DNA from: Bacteroidales bacterium UBA5833 | GTDB taxonomy: Bacteria; Bacteroidota; Bacteroidia; Bacteroidales; Lentimicrobiaceae | Assembly (NCBI GenBank): GCA_002433025.1 | Contig: DJGZ01000080.1 | Coordinates: 1-64,000 of the forward strand | DNA: 64,000 bases | Reading direction: 5' to 3' | Shown here: positions 17,931-26,643 of the stretch, in pieces | How the letters are laid out: each line of letters begins with the position of its first letter | Position numbering within the stretch: position 1 is the first letter of the stretch | Notes under the pieces: generated by a model | What the model was told of the DNA's origin: nothing | Seen by the model: the letters and a program-made list of their open reading frames with translations, nothing else | The model's database searches: none | Made by a program: the position numbers and the translations under genes

Positions 17931-18611
17931 ATGTACAGATATTTTAAACGGATCGGCGATATATTGTTTTCCAGTCTGGGAATGCTATTGTTCCTCCCGT
18001 TTTTCATTCCGCTGGCCATCGCACTGAAGCTGACGGGTGAAGGTTATATTTTCTATTTGCAGGAGCGGAGGGGTTATAAAAACAAAAAATTCAGGATATG
18101 GAAATTTGCCACCATGCTCAAAGCCAGTCCTTCACTTGGCACCGGAAGCATTACCCTGAAGAACGACTGGCGTTTAACACCTCTTGGGAAGTATTTACGG
18201 GGCTCAAAGGTCAATGAAATACCGCAGTTGATTAATATATTCCTGGGGGAAATGTCTGTGGTAGGCCCCAGGCCGCTGATGGAAGTGGATTTTCAGAAGT
18301 TTTCCCCGGAAATTAAGGATCAGTTTTATCAATGCAAGCCCGGGTTGACCGGTATTGCTTCAATTGTTTTCAGGGATGAAGAACAGTTCTATGAAAACAC
18401 GGAAATAGATCCCCACGAGTATGACAGGCTTTATATCGCCCCTTACAAAGGTGCATTGGAGAGATGGTACCGCGAACACCAGGGATTCAGGACAGATATG
18501 TTGATTATCGTGTTAACTGCCGCGGTGATCATTTTCCCCGAAAATGCCCGGGTATTCAGATGGTTCCGCGATCTGCCGCCCAAACCTGTTTTCAGTAAAG
18601 AGAAAGAATGA
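17931..18611 (+). CDS. PglC-like sugar transferase (4 of 4), Asn-Glu variant
   Basis: A 226-residue monotopic phosphoglycosyltransferase with an N-terminal membrane helix (GDILFSSLGMLLFLPFF), YLQERRGYKNKKFRIWKF, GEMSVVGPRPLM and CKPGLTGIASIVF. The position of the catalytic Asp-Glu dyad reads KVNEIPQLIN, so Asn replaces the Asp that acts as nucleophile in PglC. Such NE variants occur in a recognisable subgroup of this family. It may use a different mechanism or partner, or be impaired. It ends the first run of the glycan operon. Confidence 0.82.
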   Translation: MYRYFKRIGDILFSSLGMLLFLPFFIPLAIALKLTGEGYIFYLQERRGYKNKKFRIWKFATMLKASPSLGTGSITLKNDWRLTPLGKYLRGSKVNEIPQLINIFLGEMSVVGPRPLMEVDFQKFSPEIKDQFYQCKPGLTGIASIVFRDEEQFYENTEIDPHEYDRLYIAPYKGALERWYREHQGFRTDMLIIVLTAAVIIFPENARVFRWFRDLPPKPVFSKEKE

Positions 18612-18728
18612 CATTATAATCGCGGATGGATTATCGGGCAGTTTCCACGGAACTATGACTATGGCATACAATATACAGATGAATGATAAAACCTGATAAT
18701 GATGCATATTCAGGATCAATTAAAATCT

Positions 18729-18736
18729 TAATTTTG
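18729..18736 (+). promoter_or_regulatory. -7 promoter box (TAATTTTG)
   Basis: TAATTTTG matches the Bacteroidetes TAnnTTTG box. It lies 19 bp before the ATG at 18756, after a 144-bp gap in an otherwise tight operon. No convincing -33 box is seen. Confidence 0.5.
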
Positions 18737-18755
18737 TAGCAAACCTCTTTTGAAT

Positions 18756-19691
18756 ATGAGCGTTAAATGGCCGATGATTTATCAGCATGCGGGACCGGTC
18801 GGCTGGTACAGGGTGAAAACTCCCTCCGGTGTCCGGTACGTGATGATGGTAAATATGGATGACATTCTCGTGTCGATGCCCTATTTTTCATACGCATATT
18901 TTTCTGACCAGGAGCCTGAACTGGTTGAGAAGCATCCGGAGTTTACATTGGAAGGCGGTAAATTGATGTGTAGCGACCCCGGTATTCAATGGCATGTGCG
19001 CTTGCTGAAACCGGTATCTGAGCATTTCCATACTGTTAAGGTAGTTTCCTGGTTGCCACTGGAAACTACAGCCGAAAAGCAGCTGTTAAGGTTCAGTTCA
19101 AACCTCAGGCGAAAGCTTCACAAGTCTGTATCGCGGGAGATTAAAATTGAGGTTGGCGGGCATGAGCTGATTGGTAGGTTTTACGGGGTATTTTCACACA
19201 ATATGCACCGGCTGGGGGCCCCGGCAATGTCAAAGTCATTTTATTCAAAGGTGGTTACAGCCTTTGGCAGGGATGCCAGTGTGCTGATCGCCCTTTACCA
19301 TGGGAAAGCCATTGGCGGCGCTATTTTGCTCAAGCAAGGTGAATTTGCCGAAACATGCTGGTTTTCAACGCTTGAAGATTACAATCCTTTTTACACGTCA
19401 TATTTTCTGTGGTGGGAGTGTATCCGCCTTTCCATTGAACGGGGATGCAGGGTTTTCAGTTTTGGCAGAAGTACCAGGGATTCAGGGCCGTACCTGTATA
19501 AACAGCAATGGGGCGTAAAGAATACCACCCTTTACTGGAGTTTTTCCTATCCGCTTCGTAACGATCAGTACAGAATAGGCCCTATGAAAATACCGATGCC
19601 TAACCGGAAAATACTGAGCTTTCTCTGGAAGATATCTCCCTGTTTTATAATCAGGTGGCTGGGGCCGATGGTTGCCGGGAAGTTTTACTGA
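18756..19691 (+). CDS. FemAB/GNAT-like protein, exosortase-locus type
   Basis: A 311-residue protein with the FemAB-like double-GNAT layout. The C-terminal half reads HNMHRLGAPAMSKSF, then a glycine-rich GKAIGGAILL, then RGCRVFSFGRSTRDSGPYLY and KQQWG. This matches the FemAB-related proteins found in PEP-CTERM/exosortase loci. Those are presumed to transfer an amino acid or acyl group to a glycan or peptide; the reaction is unproven. It is followed by an exosortase and a polysaccharide deacetylase, as in proteobacterial EPS/PEP-CTERM loci. The start is taken as the ATG at 18756 because of the promoter box. Confidence 0.76.
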   Translation: MSVKWPMIYQHAGPVGWYRVKTPSGVRYVMMVNMDDILVSMPYFSYAYFSDQEPELVEKHPEFTLEGGKLMCSDPGIQWHVRLLKPVSEHFHTVKVVSWLPLETTAEKQLLRFSSNLRRKLHKSVSREIKIEVGGHELIGRFYGVFSHNMHRLGAPAMSKSFYSKVVTAFGRDASVLIALYHGKAIGGAILLKQGEFAETCWFSTLEDYNPFYTSYFLWWECIRLSIERGCRVFSFGRSTRDSGPYLYKQQWGVKNTTLYWSFSYPLRNDQYRIGPMKIPMPNRKILSFLWKISPCFIIRWLGPMVAGKFY

Positions 19692-19769
19692 TCCGGTTGC
19701 CGTGGCTTCTTCGATGTTTATGATCAATTCACGGTTCTTTTAATCAGGCACATTATTTAATTCAAATCT

Positions 19770-20360
19770 ATGTTGGGCAGGATTTACTCAGCCGCCGACC
19801 GGTTTGTTCAAAAGCATAAATTGCACGCGCTGGTCGATGTATTAATATTTGCCGTTATTACCTTTGTTTTTCACGAACTCTGGTGGTTTTTCTACGGTTG
19901 GCTCGAATCTTTTAATTTCATCATCGGATCCGCCGATTGGCTTGCCGGAAAGGTCTATTTAATATCCCTTTGGTTTAACAGGAGTATTCTTGGACTGGAG
20001 ATATTGACTTCAGCGCCGAATACCATGTGGTTTTCAAATGGAGCATTTGTCGCAATCGATGAGGGGTGTTCCGGCTTAAAGCAGTTTTATCAGGTGGCCG
20101 TTTTGTTTATTTTATTTCCCGGCCCCTGGATACATAAGCTTTGGTATATCCCGTTTGGTTTTTTTACCATGTTTCTGGCCAATGTTTTCAGGATTGTCTG
20201 CCTTTCTCTGGTGGCGCTGTGGATCCCTCAGCACTGGGACTTTGTGCACGAGTGGGTGTTGCGTCCTTTCTTTTATGTAATCATCTTCTTTCTCTGGGTT
20301 CTGTGGGTCGAAAAGTTCAGAAGAGGTGGAAAATTAACCATTGCCGGCATTAGTAAATAA
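19770..20360 (+). CDS. exosortase/archaeosortase family protein
   Basis: A 196-residue multi-pass membrane protein with five or so hydrophobic segments. Three candidate catalytic residues are Cys100 (IDEGCSGLKQ, the family's hallmark), Arg141 (ANVFRIVCLS) and His160 (DFVHEWVLRP). Exosortases are transpeptidase-like enzymes that process C-terminal PEP-CTERM-type tripartite tails at the inner membrane. The small size suggests a Bacteroidetes-type subfamily such as XrtF, but I cannot assign it. No protein with an obvious PEP-CTERM tail is seen in the window. The neighbours (FemAB-like, deacetylase) fit an exosortase locus. Confidence 0.86.
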   Translation: MLGRIYSAADRFVQKHKLHALVDVLIFAVITFVFHELWWFFYGWLESFNFIIGSADWLAGKVYLISLWFNRSILGLEILTSAPNTMWFSNGAFVAIDEGCSGLKQFYQVAVLFILFPGPWIHKLWYIPFGFFTMFLANVFRIVCLSLVALWIPQHWDFVHEWVLRPFFYVIIFFLWVLWVEKFRRGGKLTIAGISK

Positions 20361-20397
20361 AGGAAAATTGAATATCAATTTGTTAATTTTCTGATTT

Positions 20398-21246
20398 TTG
20401 AGGATTTTGACTTTTGATATAGAGGAATGGTATCATCTCCTTGAATTGAAATCGACCAGCAGGCCGGATCAATGGGTTGGTTTTGAACCACGGCTCGAAG
20501 CCAATACAGAAAGAATACTGACGCTTCTCAACGAATCGGGGGTTAAGGCAACCTTCTTTGTAATGGGTTGGATTGCAAGGCATTCGCCTTCAGTGATCAG
20601 AAGAATAGCAGAGGCCGGCCATGAGCTTGGGGTTCATTCATGGGACCATTCCCTTATTTCAAAGCAGTCGAGGATGGAGTTTCGTGAAGACCTCAAAAGG
20701 TCATGCGGTGAAGTTTCCGGTTTATCCGGTAAACCTGTCAGGATGTACCGCGCGCCGGGCTTTTCAATTGTGTCTGATACCATATGGGCGTTGGAGGAGC
20801 TGATGCGTCAGGGGATTATTGCAGATGCTTCAATATTTCCGACTTCCCGGGCCCACGGAGGATTTCCTTCATTCCCGGTTGATCAGCCGTGTATTATTGA
20901 AACCGGTGGGATGCAACTCTACGAGTTTCCCCTGAATACGGCGAAATACTTCAATCACAGGGTTGTTTTCTCAGGCGGAGGTTATTTCAGGCTATTGCCT
21001 TATGAATTGATCAGAAGGCTGACTGACAGAAGTCCTTATGTTATGTCTTACTTTCATCCGAGAGATTTTGATCCCGGCCAGAAAATGTTACCCGGGCTGA
21101 CACCCTTACGAATGTTTAAATCGTATTACGGGTTACAAGGAAGCCTTGGAAAATTGGCACGGCTGATCAGCGAATTTGATTTTGTCGATATAGGTAAAGC
21201 CATTGATCAGAACGACTGGAGCAATGCATATATTCACAAAATTTAG
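20398..21246 (+). CDS. polysaccharide deacetylase (NodB), PEP-CTERM-locus type
   Basis: This 282-residue protein carries NodB deacetylase motifs: TFDIEEWYH at the N terminus (TFDD-like), HELGVHSWDHS (HxxxH) near residue 78, and MYRAPGFS. The C-terminal part (YFHPRDFDPGQ) matches the subfamily tied to exosortase EPS loci. It would remove N-acetyl groups from the exported glycan. A TGA lies two codons upstream of the TTG at 20398, so TTG is the most upstream possible start. There is no signal peptide. Confidence 0.82.
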   Translation: MRILTFDIEEWYHLLELKSTSRPDQWVGFEPRLEANTERILTLLNESGVKATFFVMGWIARHSPSVIRRIAEAGHELGVHSWDHSLISKQSRMEFREDLKRSCGEVSGLSGKPVRMYRAPGFSIVSDTIWALEELMRQGIIADASIFPTSRAHGGFPSFPVDQPCIIETGGMQLYEFPLNTAKYFNHRVVFSGGGYFRLLPYELIRRLTDRSPYVMSYFHPRDFDPGQKMLPGLTPLRMFKSYYGLQGSLGKLARLISEFDFVDIGKAIDQNDWSNAYIHKI

Positions 21247-21485
21247 AAATTCATGGGTTGGTTTCCGGTCGATCCGATATCATCAGAACCAGACTAAATT
21301 GCCTGAATACCCTCAGCCATTTCCGGTTTATATCAATAACTTAAATGCTAACCTGAGCCGGATTACTTTTACTTAAAATGTCAATTAATAGTTGTTAGCA
21401 GCCCTGGTGCACAGGAATTCCTGATATTGTCAGGGGCACCTGAATCAGACCTTGCCTGCAAACACTGAATAATTAAACCGTGATT
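21247..21485. other. intergenic gap between the deacetylase and wecA-like genes
   Basis: About 240 bp without a gene on either strand. I see no clear promoter box, hairpin terminator or repeat here. Confidence 0.5.
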
Positions 21486-22619
21486 ATGTTGCATCCTGCC
21501 GAATGGATATTGTTGCCCGGATTCAAAATGCTTGCCGCCTTGGTGGTATCCTTTTTCGTTGCCTACCGTTTTATTCCGGTAATAATCGATGTGGCCAGAC
21601 GGAAAAACCTCGTTGATGAGCCTAACCATCGTACTTCACATAAGGGCAAAGTGCCTACACTTGGCGGTATCGCAATTTTTGCAGGATTCTCTATTGCCGT
21701 GCTGGCGTTTAACCTTTCATCAGATAGCCTGCTCTCCCCGGTCACCGTCGCAGGGGCGATGGTTATTTTTTTTCTAGGGCTGAAAGATGATGTACTGGAA
21801 CTTTCGCCACTGAAAAAAATCTATGGGCAGATAATTGCCGGCTTAATTATTATTTTATTGGGTGATTTACGGTTCACCAACCTGCATGGCCTGTTCGGGA
21901 TTTACCAGGTATCATACTTATGGAGTGTTCTGATAACGTTATTTATTTTTACAGTAATTATCAACTCGTTCAATCTTGTTGATGGTATCGACGGACTGGC
22001 CGCCGGCCTGGCTATTGTTGCATCGGTTTTTTTTGGCGAATGGTTTTATCAGGCCGGGCAAACTGGCATGGTGGTAATGGCCCTGAGCCTGATAGGCGTG
22101 CTTTTTGCCTTCCTGAGGTACAACCTGCTGGATTCAAAGTATAAGATATTTATGGGTGATACAGGTTCAATGCTGCTGGGCTTTATCCTGGCTGTATTTA
22201 CCGTCAGATTTAATGAGATGAATGTTCCCGGCAGCCCGTTCCGTAATATGGAAGCAGCCCCGGCTTTCTCGTTCGCGATACTGATGGTGCCTCTTTTCGA
22301 TACCCTGCGCCTGTTTGTTGTAAGAATCTACACCAAATGTACCCCTTTTGCCCCTGACAGGGCTCACATGCATCATATCCTGCTCAAGCTGGGCTTTAAT
22401 CACCTGCAATCAACTTATATCCTGATGATGTTCAACATTGTGTTTGTTCTGCTGGCCTGGAAATATCAATCCATCGGAATTATTCGATTGTTCGGTTTGT
22501 TGTTTTTGCTGGGTACCATTCTTACAATCGTTGCTTTTATTCTTGTCTCCATTCAGAAAAGACACAGGCATCTGGATAATAAGCAAATTGTGAATCAGGG
22601 CAAATCGCGGATTGCCTGA
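21486..22619 (+). CDS. wecA: undecaprenyl-phosphate GlcNAc-1-phosphate transferase, WecA/TagO type
   Basis: A 377-residue polytopic membrane protein of the MraY/WecA family with about ten hydrophobic segments. The catalytic and metal motifs are clear: LGLKDDVLELSPLKK, NSFNLVDGIDGLAAG, MGDTGSMLLGF and the C-terminal DRAHMHHILLKLG (HxHH). It would transfer GlcNAc-1-phosphate to undecaprenyl phosphate as an initiator. With four PglC-like proteins in the same locus it is an additional, mechanistically different priming enzyme. Translation may start at GTG 21480 or ATG 21486. A perfect hairpin follows the stop. Confidence 0.86.
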   Translation: MLHPAEWILLPGFKMLAALVVSFFVAYRFIPVIIDVARRKNLVDEPNHRTSHKGKVPTLGGIAIFAGFSIAVLAFNLSSDSLLSPVTVAGAMVIFFLGLKDDVLELSPLKKIYGQIIAGLIIILLGDLRFTNLHGLFGIYQVSYLWSVLITLFIFTVIINSFNLVDGIDGLAAGLAIVASVFFGEWFYQAGQTGMVVMALSLIGVLFAFLRYNLLDSKYKIFMGDTGSMLLGFILAVFTVRFNEMNVPGSPFRNMEAAPAFSFAILMVPLFDTLRLFVVRIYTKCTPFAPDRAHMHHILLKLGFNHLQSTYILMMFNIVFVLLAWKYQSIGIIRLFGLLFLLGTILTIVAFILVSIQKRHRHLDNKQIVNQGKSRIA

Positions 22620-22638
22620 TAAATTGTTTAACCTGCTC

Positions 22639-22676
22639 ACGAAATGAGCCCTCCGGATATGGGGGGCTCATTTCGT
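22639..22676 (+). terminator. hairpin terminator at the end of the glycan locus
   Basis: A 16-bp stem (arms 22639-22654 and 22661-22676, one G-T pair) with a GGATAT loop, 19 bp after the wecA-like stop. It lacks a long T run, so it may terminate weakly or stabilise the 3' end. It marks the end of the polysaccharide cluster. Confidence 0.7.
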
Positions 22677-22847
22677 ATTACAACCTGAATGATTTTCAAT
22701 CTGGCATCGCATTATTCTGAATTAGCCGGTAGCAGCACCGGACGAAGTCTTTCCGGATTCGGATAAACCATTGGTATAGCCCGGCTTTCAAACTTTGCGA
22801 ACATTAAGTTTCTGATATTTATGCTGCTGCAATGCAATATTAATTCC

Positions 22848-22855
22848 TATATTTG
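22848..22855 (+). promoter_or_regulatory. -7 promoter box for upp (TATATTTG)
   Basis: TATATTTG matches TAnnTTTG and sits 44 bp before the ATG at 22900. It overlaps the alternative GTG at 22855, which argues for the ATG as the true start. Confidence 0.5.
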
Positions 22856-22899
22856 TGCGCAAAGTCTGTTTCTTTTATAAAAACAACAAATCCTTCGCC

Positions 22900-23550
22900 A
22901 TGGTTCGAAATCTGGGTGCTCAGAATTCCATTTTCAATCAATATGTATCTGAAATCAGGGATGCCGTGATACAACAGGATAGCCTCCGTTTTCGTTTCAA
23001 CATGGAACGGATGGGAATGGTTTTTGCTTATGAGATCAGCCGGCAGTTAGAATATGAAAACCGTGAGGTAGTTACTTCACTGGGAGTTGCAGAGGTTCCT
23101 GTATTAAAGCATTCACCGGTGCTGGCAACCATACTTCGGGCGGGATTGCCCCTGCATAAAGGATTGCTGAATGTTTTTGACCGTTCAGAGAATGCCTTTG
23201 TGTCGGCTTATCGAAAACACAGCAAAGATGGCCGTTTTGAGATACAGGTTGAGTATGTTTCATGTCCCGATCTCACCAACAGGGTGCTGATTCTCGCCGA
23301 TCCGATGCTTGCTACCGGTGCTTCGCTGGTACTCAGCTACAAGGCCCTGCTGGCCAAGGGAAAACCCTCTCACACCCACATCGTTACGCTGATTGCCAGT
23401 ACGCAGGGTCTGGATTATATCAAGAGGTACCTCCCTGTTGAAAATGTTACATTATGGGTTGGTGCTATTGATGATGAGCTTACTGCCCAGGCTTATATCG
23501 TACCAGGACTTGGCGATGCCGGAGATCTGGCTTTCGGCAGTAAGATTTAA
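22900..23550 (+). CDS. upp: uracil phosphoribosyltransferase
   Basis: A 216-residue PRTase making UMP from uracil and PRPP. The PRPP-binding loop is LILADPMLATGASL; LATILRAGLPLHKGL and the C-terminal GLGDAGDLAFG uracil-binding region are typical of Upp. The start at 22900 (MVRNLGAQNSIFN) matches the length and N terminus of Bacteroidetes Upp proteins, whereas an in-frame GTG at 22855 falls inside the -7 box. Monocistronic by layout. Confidence 0.92.
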   Translation: MVRNLGAQNSIFNQYVSEIRDAVIQQDSLRFRFNMERMGMVFAYEISRQLEYENREVVTSLGVAEVPVLKHSPVLATILRAGLPLHKGLLNVFDRSENAFVSAYRKHSKDGRFEIQVEYVSCPDLTNRVLILADPMLATGASLVLSYKALLAKGKPSHTHIVTLIASTQGLDYIKRYLPVENVTLWVGAIDDELTAQAYIVPGLGDAGDLAFGSKI

Positions 23551-23799
23551 TTTTTACAGATTCGCTATCTTTTTCAGCATTTCAGGTGATGTTACCTGTG
23601 TTTCTCCGGCATGTTCCGTAATTTGTTCCCTGAGGTGTTTTCTAAAAATTCGCTTTCGCTGCGAAGTAAGTTGATATGGCGAATTGTTTATTGTTGCTTG
23701 CTGAAGAATTGTTTTTCCTGTAATCAGTCTTTATGGCCACCCAGTCTGGTTTTGGTAAGATATAATGCCATCAAAGGGAGTTTATTGACTTTTTCAACG
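23551..23799. other. intergenic gap between upp and the ABC permease gene
   Basis: About 250 bp, T-rich, with no supportable gene. Short open frames here have no recognisable features. Confidence 0.4.
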
Positions 23800-23807
23800 T
23801 AAGTTTG
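23800..23807 (+). promoter_or_regulatory. -7 promoter box (TAAGTTTG)
   Basis: TAAGTTTG fits the TAnnTTTG box and lies 15 bp before the ATG at 23823. No clear -33 box was found. Confidence 0.5.
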
Positions 23808-23822
23808 TAAAAAATAACGGGA

Positions 23823-25064
23823 ATGACCAATCTGCTGAAAGAAAACATCAGGATATCCCTTGACTCCATCCGCAGCCACCTTCTTCGAAGCATCCTTACT
23901 GTGCTGATCATTGCATTCGGTATCATGGCCCTGGTTGGTATTCTTACATCCATAGATTCCATCAAATACTTTCTCAACGAGAATTTTATGATGATGGGGG
24001 CCAACACGTTTTCGATCCGGAATCGCAGCATGAGGGTACAAATGGGTAACAGGTCCACCCTCCCGCGGAATTACAGGACGATCACCTGGCAGGAAGCCAT
24101 GGAGTTTAAGGAGATATATGATTTTCCGGCGGTAACATCTGTTTTTACATATGCAACCAATACTGCTACACTGAAGTATGGGTCTTTAAAGACCAATCCT
24201 AATGTTCCGGTGGTGGGCTCAGATGAAAATTACCTGGCAACCTCGGGCAATGAACTGGAAAAAGGCCGGAATCTTTCAGTAAACGAAGTAATTTATGGCT
24301 CACATGTGGTGGTGCTGGGTGCAGGCGTAGTCAGCAAACTGTTTAAATCAGGCGAAGACCCGCTGGACAAGGTTGTTAATATAGGGCCCGGAAAGTACAG
24401 AGTGGTTGGTGTAATGAAGGCCAAAGGTTCGAGCCTGGGCTTTAATCCTGACAACCTTTGTTTAATACCCATTTCGAATGTAAGGCAGGAATTTTCCAGA
24501 CCTGGAATGACTTTTACCATCAATGTTATGGTTCAGAATCCGACGCAGCTCGATGCAGCAATCGGTGAAGCAACTGGTTTGTTTCGTGTAATACGTGAAG
24601 TAAGGGCCGGGCAGGAGAATAGTTTTGAAATAGAGAAGAGCGACAATCTGGCTGAAATGCTTTTTGAGAACCTAAAGTACCTCCGGCTTGCCGCAACGAT
24701 AATCGGCGCTATCACCCTTATCGGGGCTGCCATCGGGCTGATGAATATCATGCTGGTTTCTGTTACAGAGCGGACCAGGGAGATTGGAATTCGCAAAGCC
24801 ATGGGCGCCACAAGCCGTACCATCAGAAATCAGTTTCTTGCTGAGGCTATTGTGATCGGTCAGATTGGCGGTATTGTAGGGATTATCTTCGGCATAAGCA
24901 TCGGGAATGTATTATCGGCGCTGATCGGCTCGGGTTTTATCATTCCCTGGGCATGGATTATCCTAGGCGTTGTATTATGCTTCGCCGTTGCTGTAGTGTC
25001 AGGGTATATTCCGGCCACCAAGGCTGCAAAACTTAATCCGGTTGATTCCCTGCGTTATGAATAA
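23823..25064 (+). CDS. ABC transporter permease, MacB/FtsX type
   Basis: A 413-residue protein with one N-terminal membrane helix (ILTVLIIAFGIMALVGILT), a periplasmic MacB-type domain, and three C-terminal helices. The FtsX signature TERTREIGIRKAMGATSRTI lies between the second and third helices. Such permeases pair with an ATPase of the LolD/MacB type, which is not next to it here. Possible roles are lipoprotein release, peptide export or mechanotransmission. The next gene starts 17 bp downstream, so the two probably share a transcript. Confidence 0.88.
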   Translation: MTNLLKENIRISLDSIRSHLLRSILTVLIIAFGIMALVGILTSIDSIKYFLNENFMMMGANTFSIRNRSMRVQMGNRSTLPRNYRTITWQEAMEFKEIYDFPAVTSVFTYATNTATLKYGSLKTNPNVPVVGSDENYLATSGNELEKGRNLSVNEVIYGSHVVVLGAGVVSKLFKSGEDPLDKVVNIGPGKYRVVGVMKAKGSSLGFNPDNLCLIPISNVRQEFSRPGMTFTINVMVQNPTQLDAAIGEATGLFRVIREVRAGQENSFEIEKSDNLAEMLFENLKYLRLAATIIGAITLIGAAIGLMNIMLVSVTERTREIGIRKAMGATSRTIRNQFLAEAIVIGQIGGIVGIIFGISIGNVLSALIGSGFIIPWAWIILGVVLCFAVAVVSGYIPATKAAKLNPVDSLRYE

Positions 25065-25081
25065 TCTGCATTCCAGATCCG

Positions 25082-26404
25082 ATGCGTGAAAACCTGTTGA
25101 TATATACCCCGGTGATAAGCCCCCGCCTGCATTACATTATGGGGCTAATGTTAAGGGAGTTGCTGGGCCTTGAATTCAGAATTACGACTGACCAGGAGCA
25201 GTACCATACTTTTGAGGGGCCAAAACTATTCTATCATACCATTGCCCCTCTTGGTAAGACTGAAGTTCACATTGCTCCGGCAGGTTTGCTGACAGAAAAG
25301 TCCATCAACAGTCATCAGCTCCGCTTTATTGATTATGATGGGTCGAAGGCTTTTTTTCCGGTGTATGCAAAATCAGCCGACATGCCTTTTGATCTTTTTT
25401 CGGCAGCATTCTATCTTGTGAGCCGGTATGAAGAGTATCTGCCTTATTTAAAAGATGAACATGGCCGGTTTTCTCCCGAGGCAGGCATCGCGGTTCAGCA
25501 AGGATTTCTGCAGGTTGCCCTGGTAAACAGGTGGGCATTGAAACTTGGAGAAATACTGAGATTGAAGTTTCCGCAACTTACTTTCAACTACCCTGGCTAC
25601 CGGTTTATACCTACCATTGATATTGATGCAGCCTGGGCATATAAACATAAGGGTTTGATCAGGACGCTGGGCGGTTATCTGAAGGATGTTTCTTCGGGGA
25701 ATATGGTGGAAGCTAAAAAGAGGACCCGGGTTTTGCTAGGGATAGAAAAAGACCCGTTTGACACTTTTGATTTTTTATATGAGATTCATCAGAAGTACGG
25801 TATCCGGCCCTTATATTTCATTTTGTTCGCTGCATACGGTCAGAATGACAAGAATACACCTACCGGCAATCTTTCGTTCAGCAGGCTTTTAAAATCGCTT
25901 GCAGACCATGCTGCCATCGGGATACACCCTTCATATGCATCCAACGGGTCACTCACAATATTAAAAAGTGAGATTGACGGCCTTTCGGCGGTTCTAAGAA
26001 GGGAAATAACCGCAAGCCGCCAGCATTTTCTCAAGATTTCATTCCCTGAGACATACCTGAATCTGATCAACCTCGACATTACTGATGATTACTCCCTTGG
26101 ATTTGCCGGAAAACCGGGTTTCAGGGCTGGTATTTGCTCACCTTTTAAATGGTATAACCTTGAAGCAGAAGCAGAAACCTCCCTCACTTTGCATCCATTT
26201 GCATTGATGGAGGGTACCCTGAGGGATTACATGAATGTTGGCCCCGGGCAGGCCATGGAATTTATCCGGCCCCTGGTGGATGAAGTGAAATCGGTAAACG
26301 GCTGTTTTATAAGCTTGTGGCATAACGAGTCCATGTCAGAAGAAAAGCGATGGATCGGCTGGACCAGGGTTTACAGCGAGTTGCTGGAGTATGCAGCACC
26401 CTGA
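25082..26404 (+). CDS. polysaccharide deacetylase family protein
   Basis: A 440-residue protein common in Bacteroidota. The N-terminal domain of about 170 residues is followed by a deacetylase-like region starting at FIPTIDIDAAWAYKHKG, where the acidic metal ligands occur, and GIHPSYASNG is a likely histidine motif. The substrate is unknown. It follows the ABC permease gene by 17 bp. There is no signal peptide, so a cytoplasmic location is likely. The fold call rests on motif spacing, not on a search. Confidence 0.7.
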   Translation: MRENLLIYTPVISPRLHYIMGLMLRELLGLEFRITTDQEQYHTFEGPKLFYHTIAPLGKTEVHIAPAGLLTEKSINSHQLRFIDYDGSKAFFPVYAKSADMPFDLFSAAFYLVSRYEEYLPYLKDEHGRFSPEAGIAVQQGFLQVALVNRWALKLGEILRLKFPQLTFNYPGYRFIPTIDIDAAWAYKHKGLIRTLGGYLKDVSSGNMVEAKKRTRVLLGIEKDPFDTFDFLYEIHQKYGIRPLYFILFAAYGQNDKNTPTGNLSFSRLLKSLADHAAIGIHPSYASNGSLTILKSEIDGLSAVLRREITASRQHFLKISFPETYLNLINLDITDDYSLGFAGKPGFRAGICSPFKWYNLEAEAETSLTLHPFALMEGTLRDYMNVGPGQAMEFIRPLVDEVKSVNGCFISLWHNESMSEEKRWIGWTRVYSELLEYAAP

Positions 26405-26643
26405 AACCGGGCCCGCCTCTGAATGCCTGGCTTTAATTTACAATTTCGTCTATACCGACAAACTGAACAATAATTATACATTGTTGTTAGTCATGTCTGA
26501 TTCAGATCATATTCTCTTTGGTACTAAGTTTCACTATTTGCAAGCCTGTTGAAGAGCGATCAGCAGCCGGAGTTTGTTACCTCCTGAGCCTGGTTTATCC
26601 TCATTGCTATCTTGAGATGTAATAATATATTAAATTAAATTAA
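26405..26643. other. intergenic gap upstream of the acylphosphatase-like gene
   Basis: About 240 bp, AT-rich near its right end. I see no convincing promoter box, hairpin or gene. Confidence 0.4.

Noticed and set aside
22855..22899. GTG start for upp at 22855
   Set aside because: It falls inside the -7 promoter box and adds residues not seen in Upp proteins.
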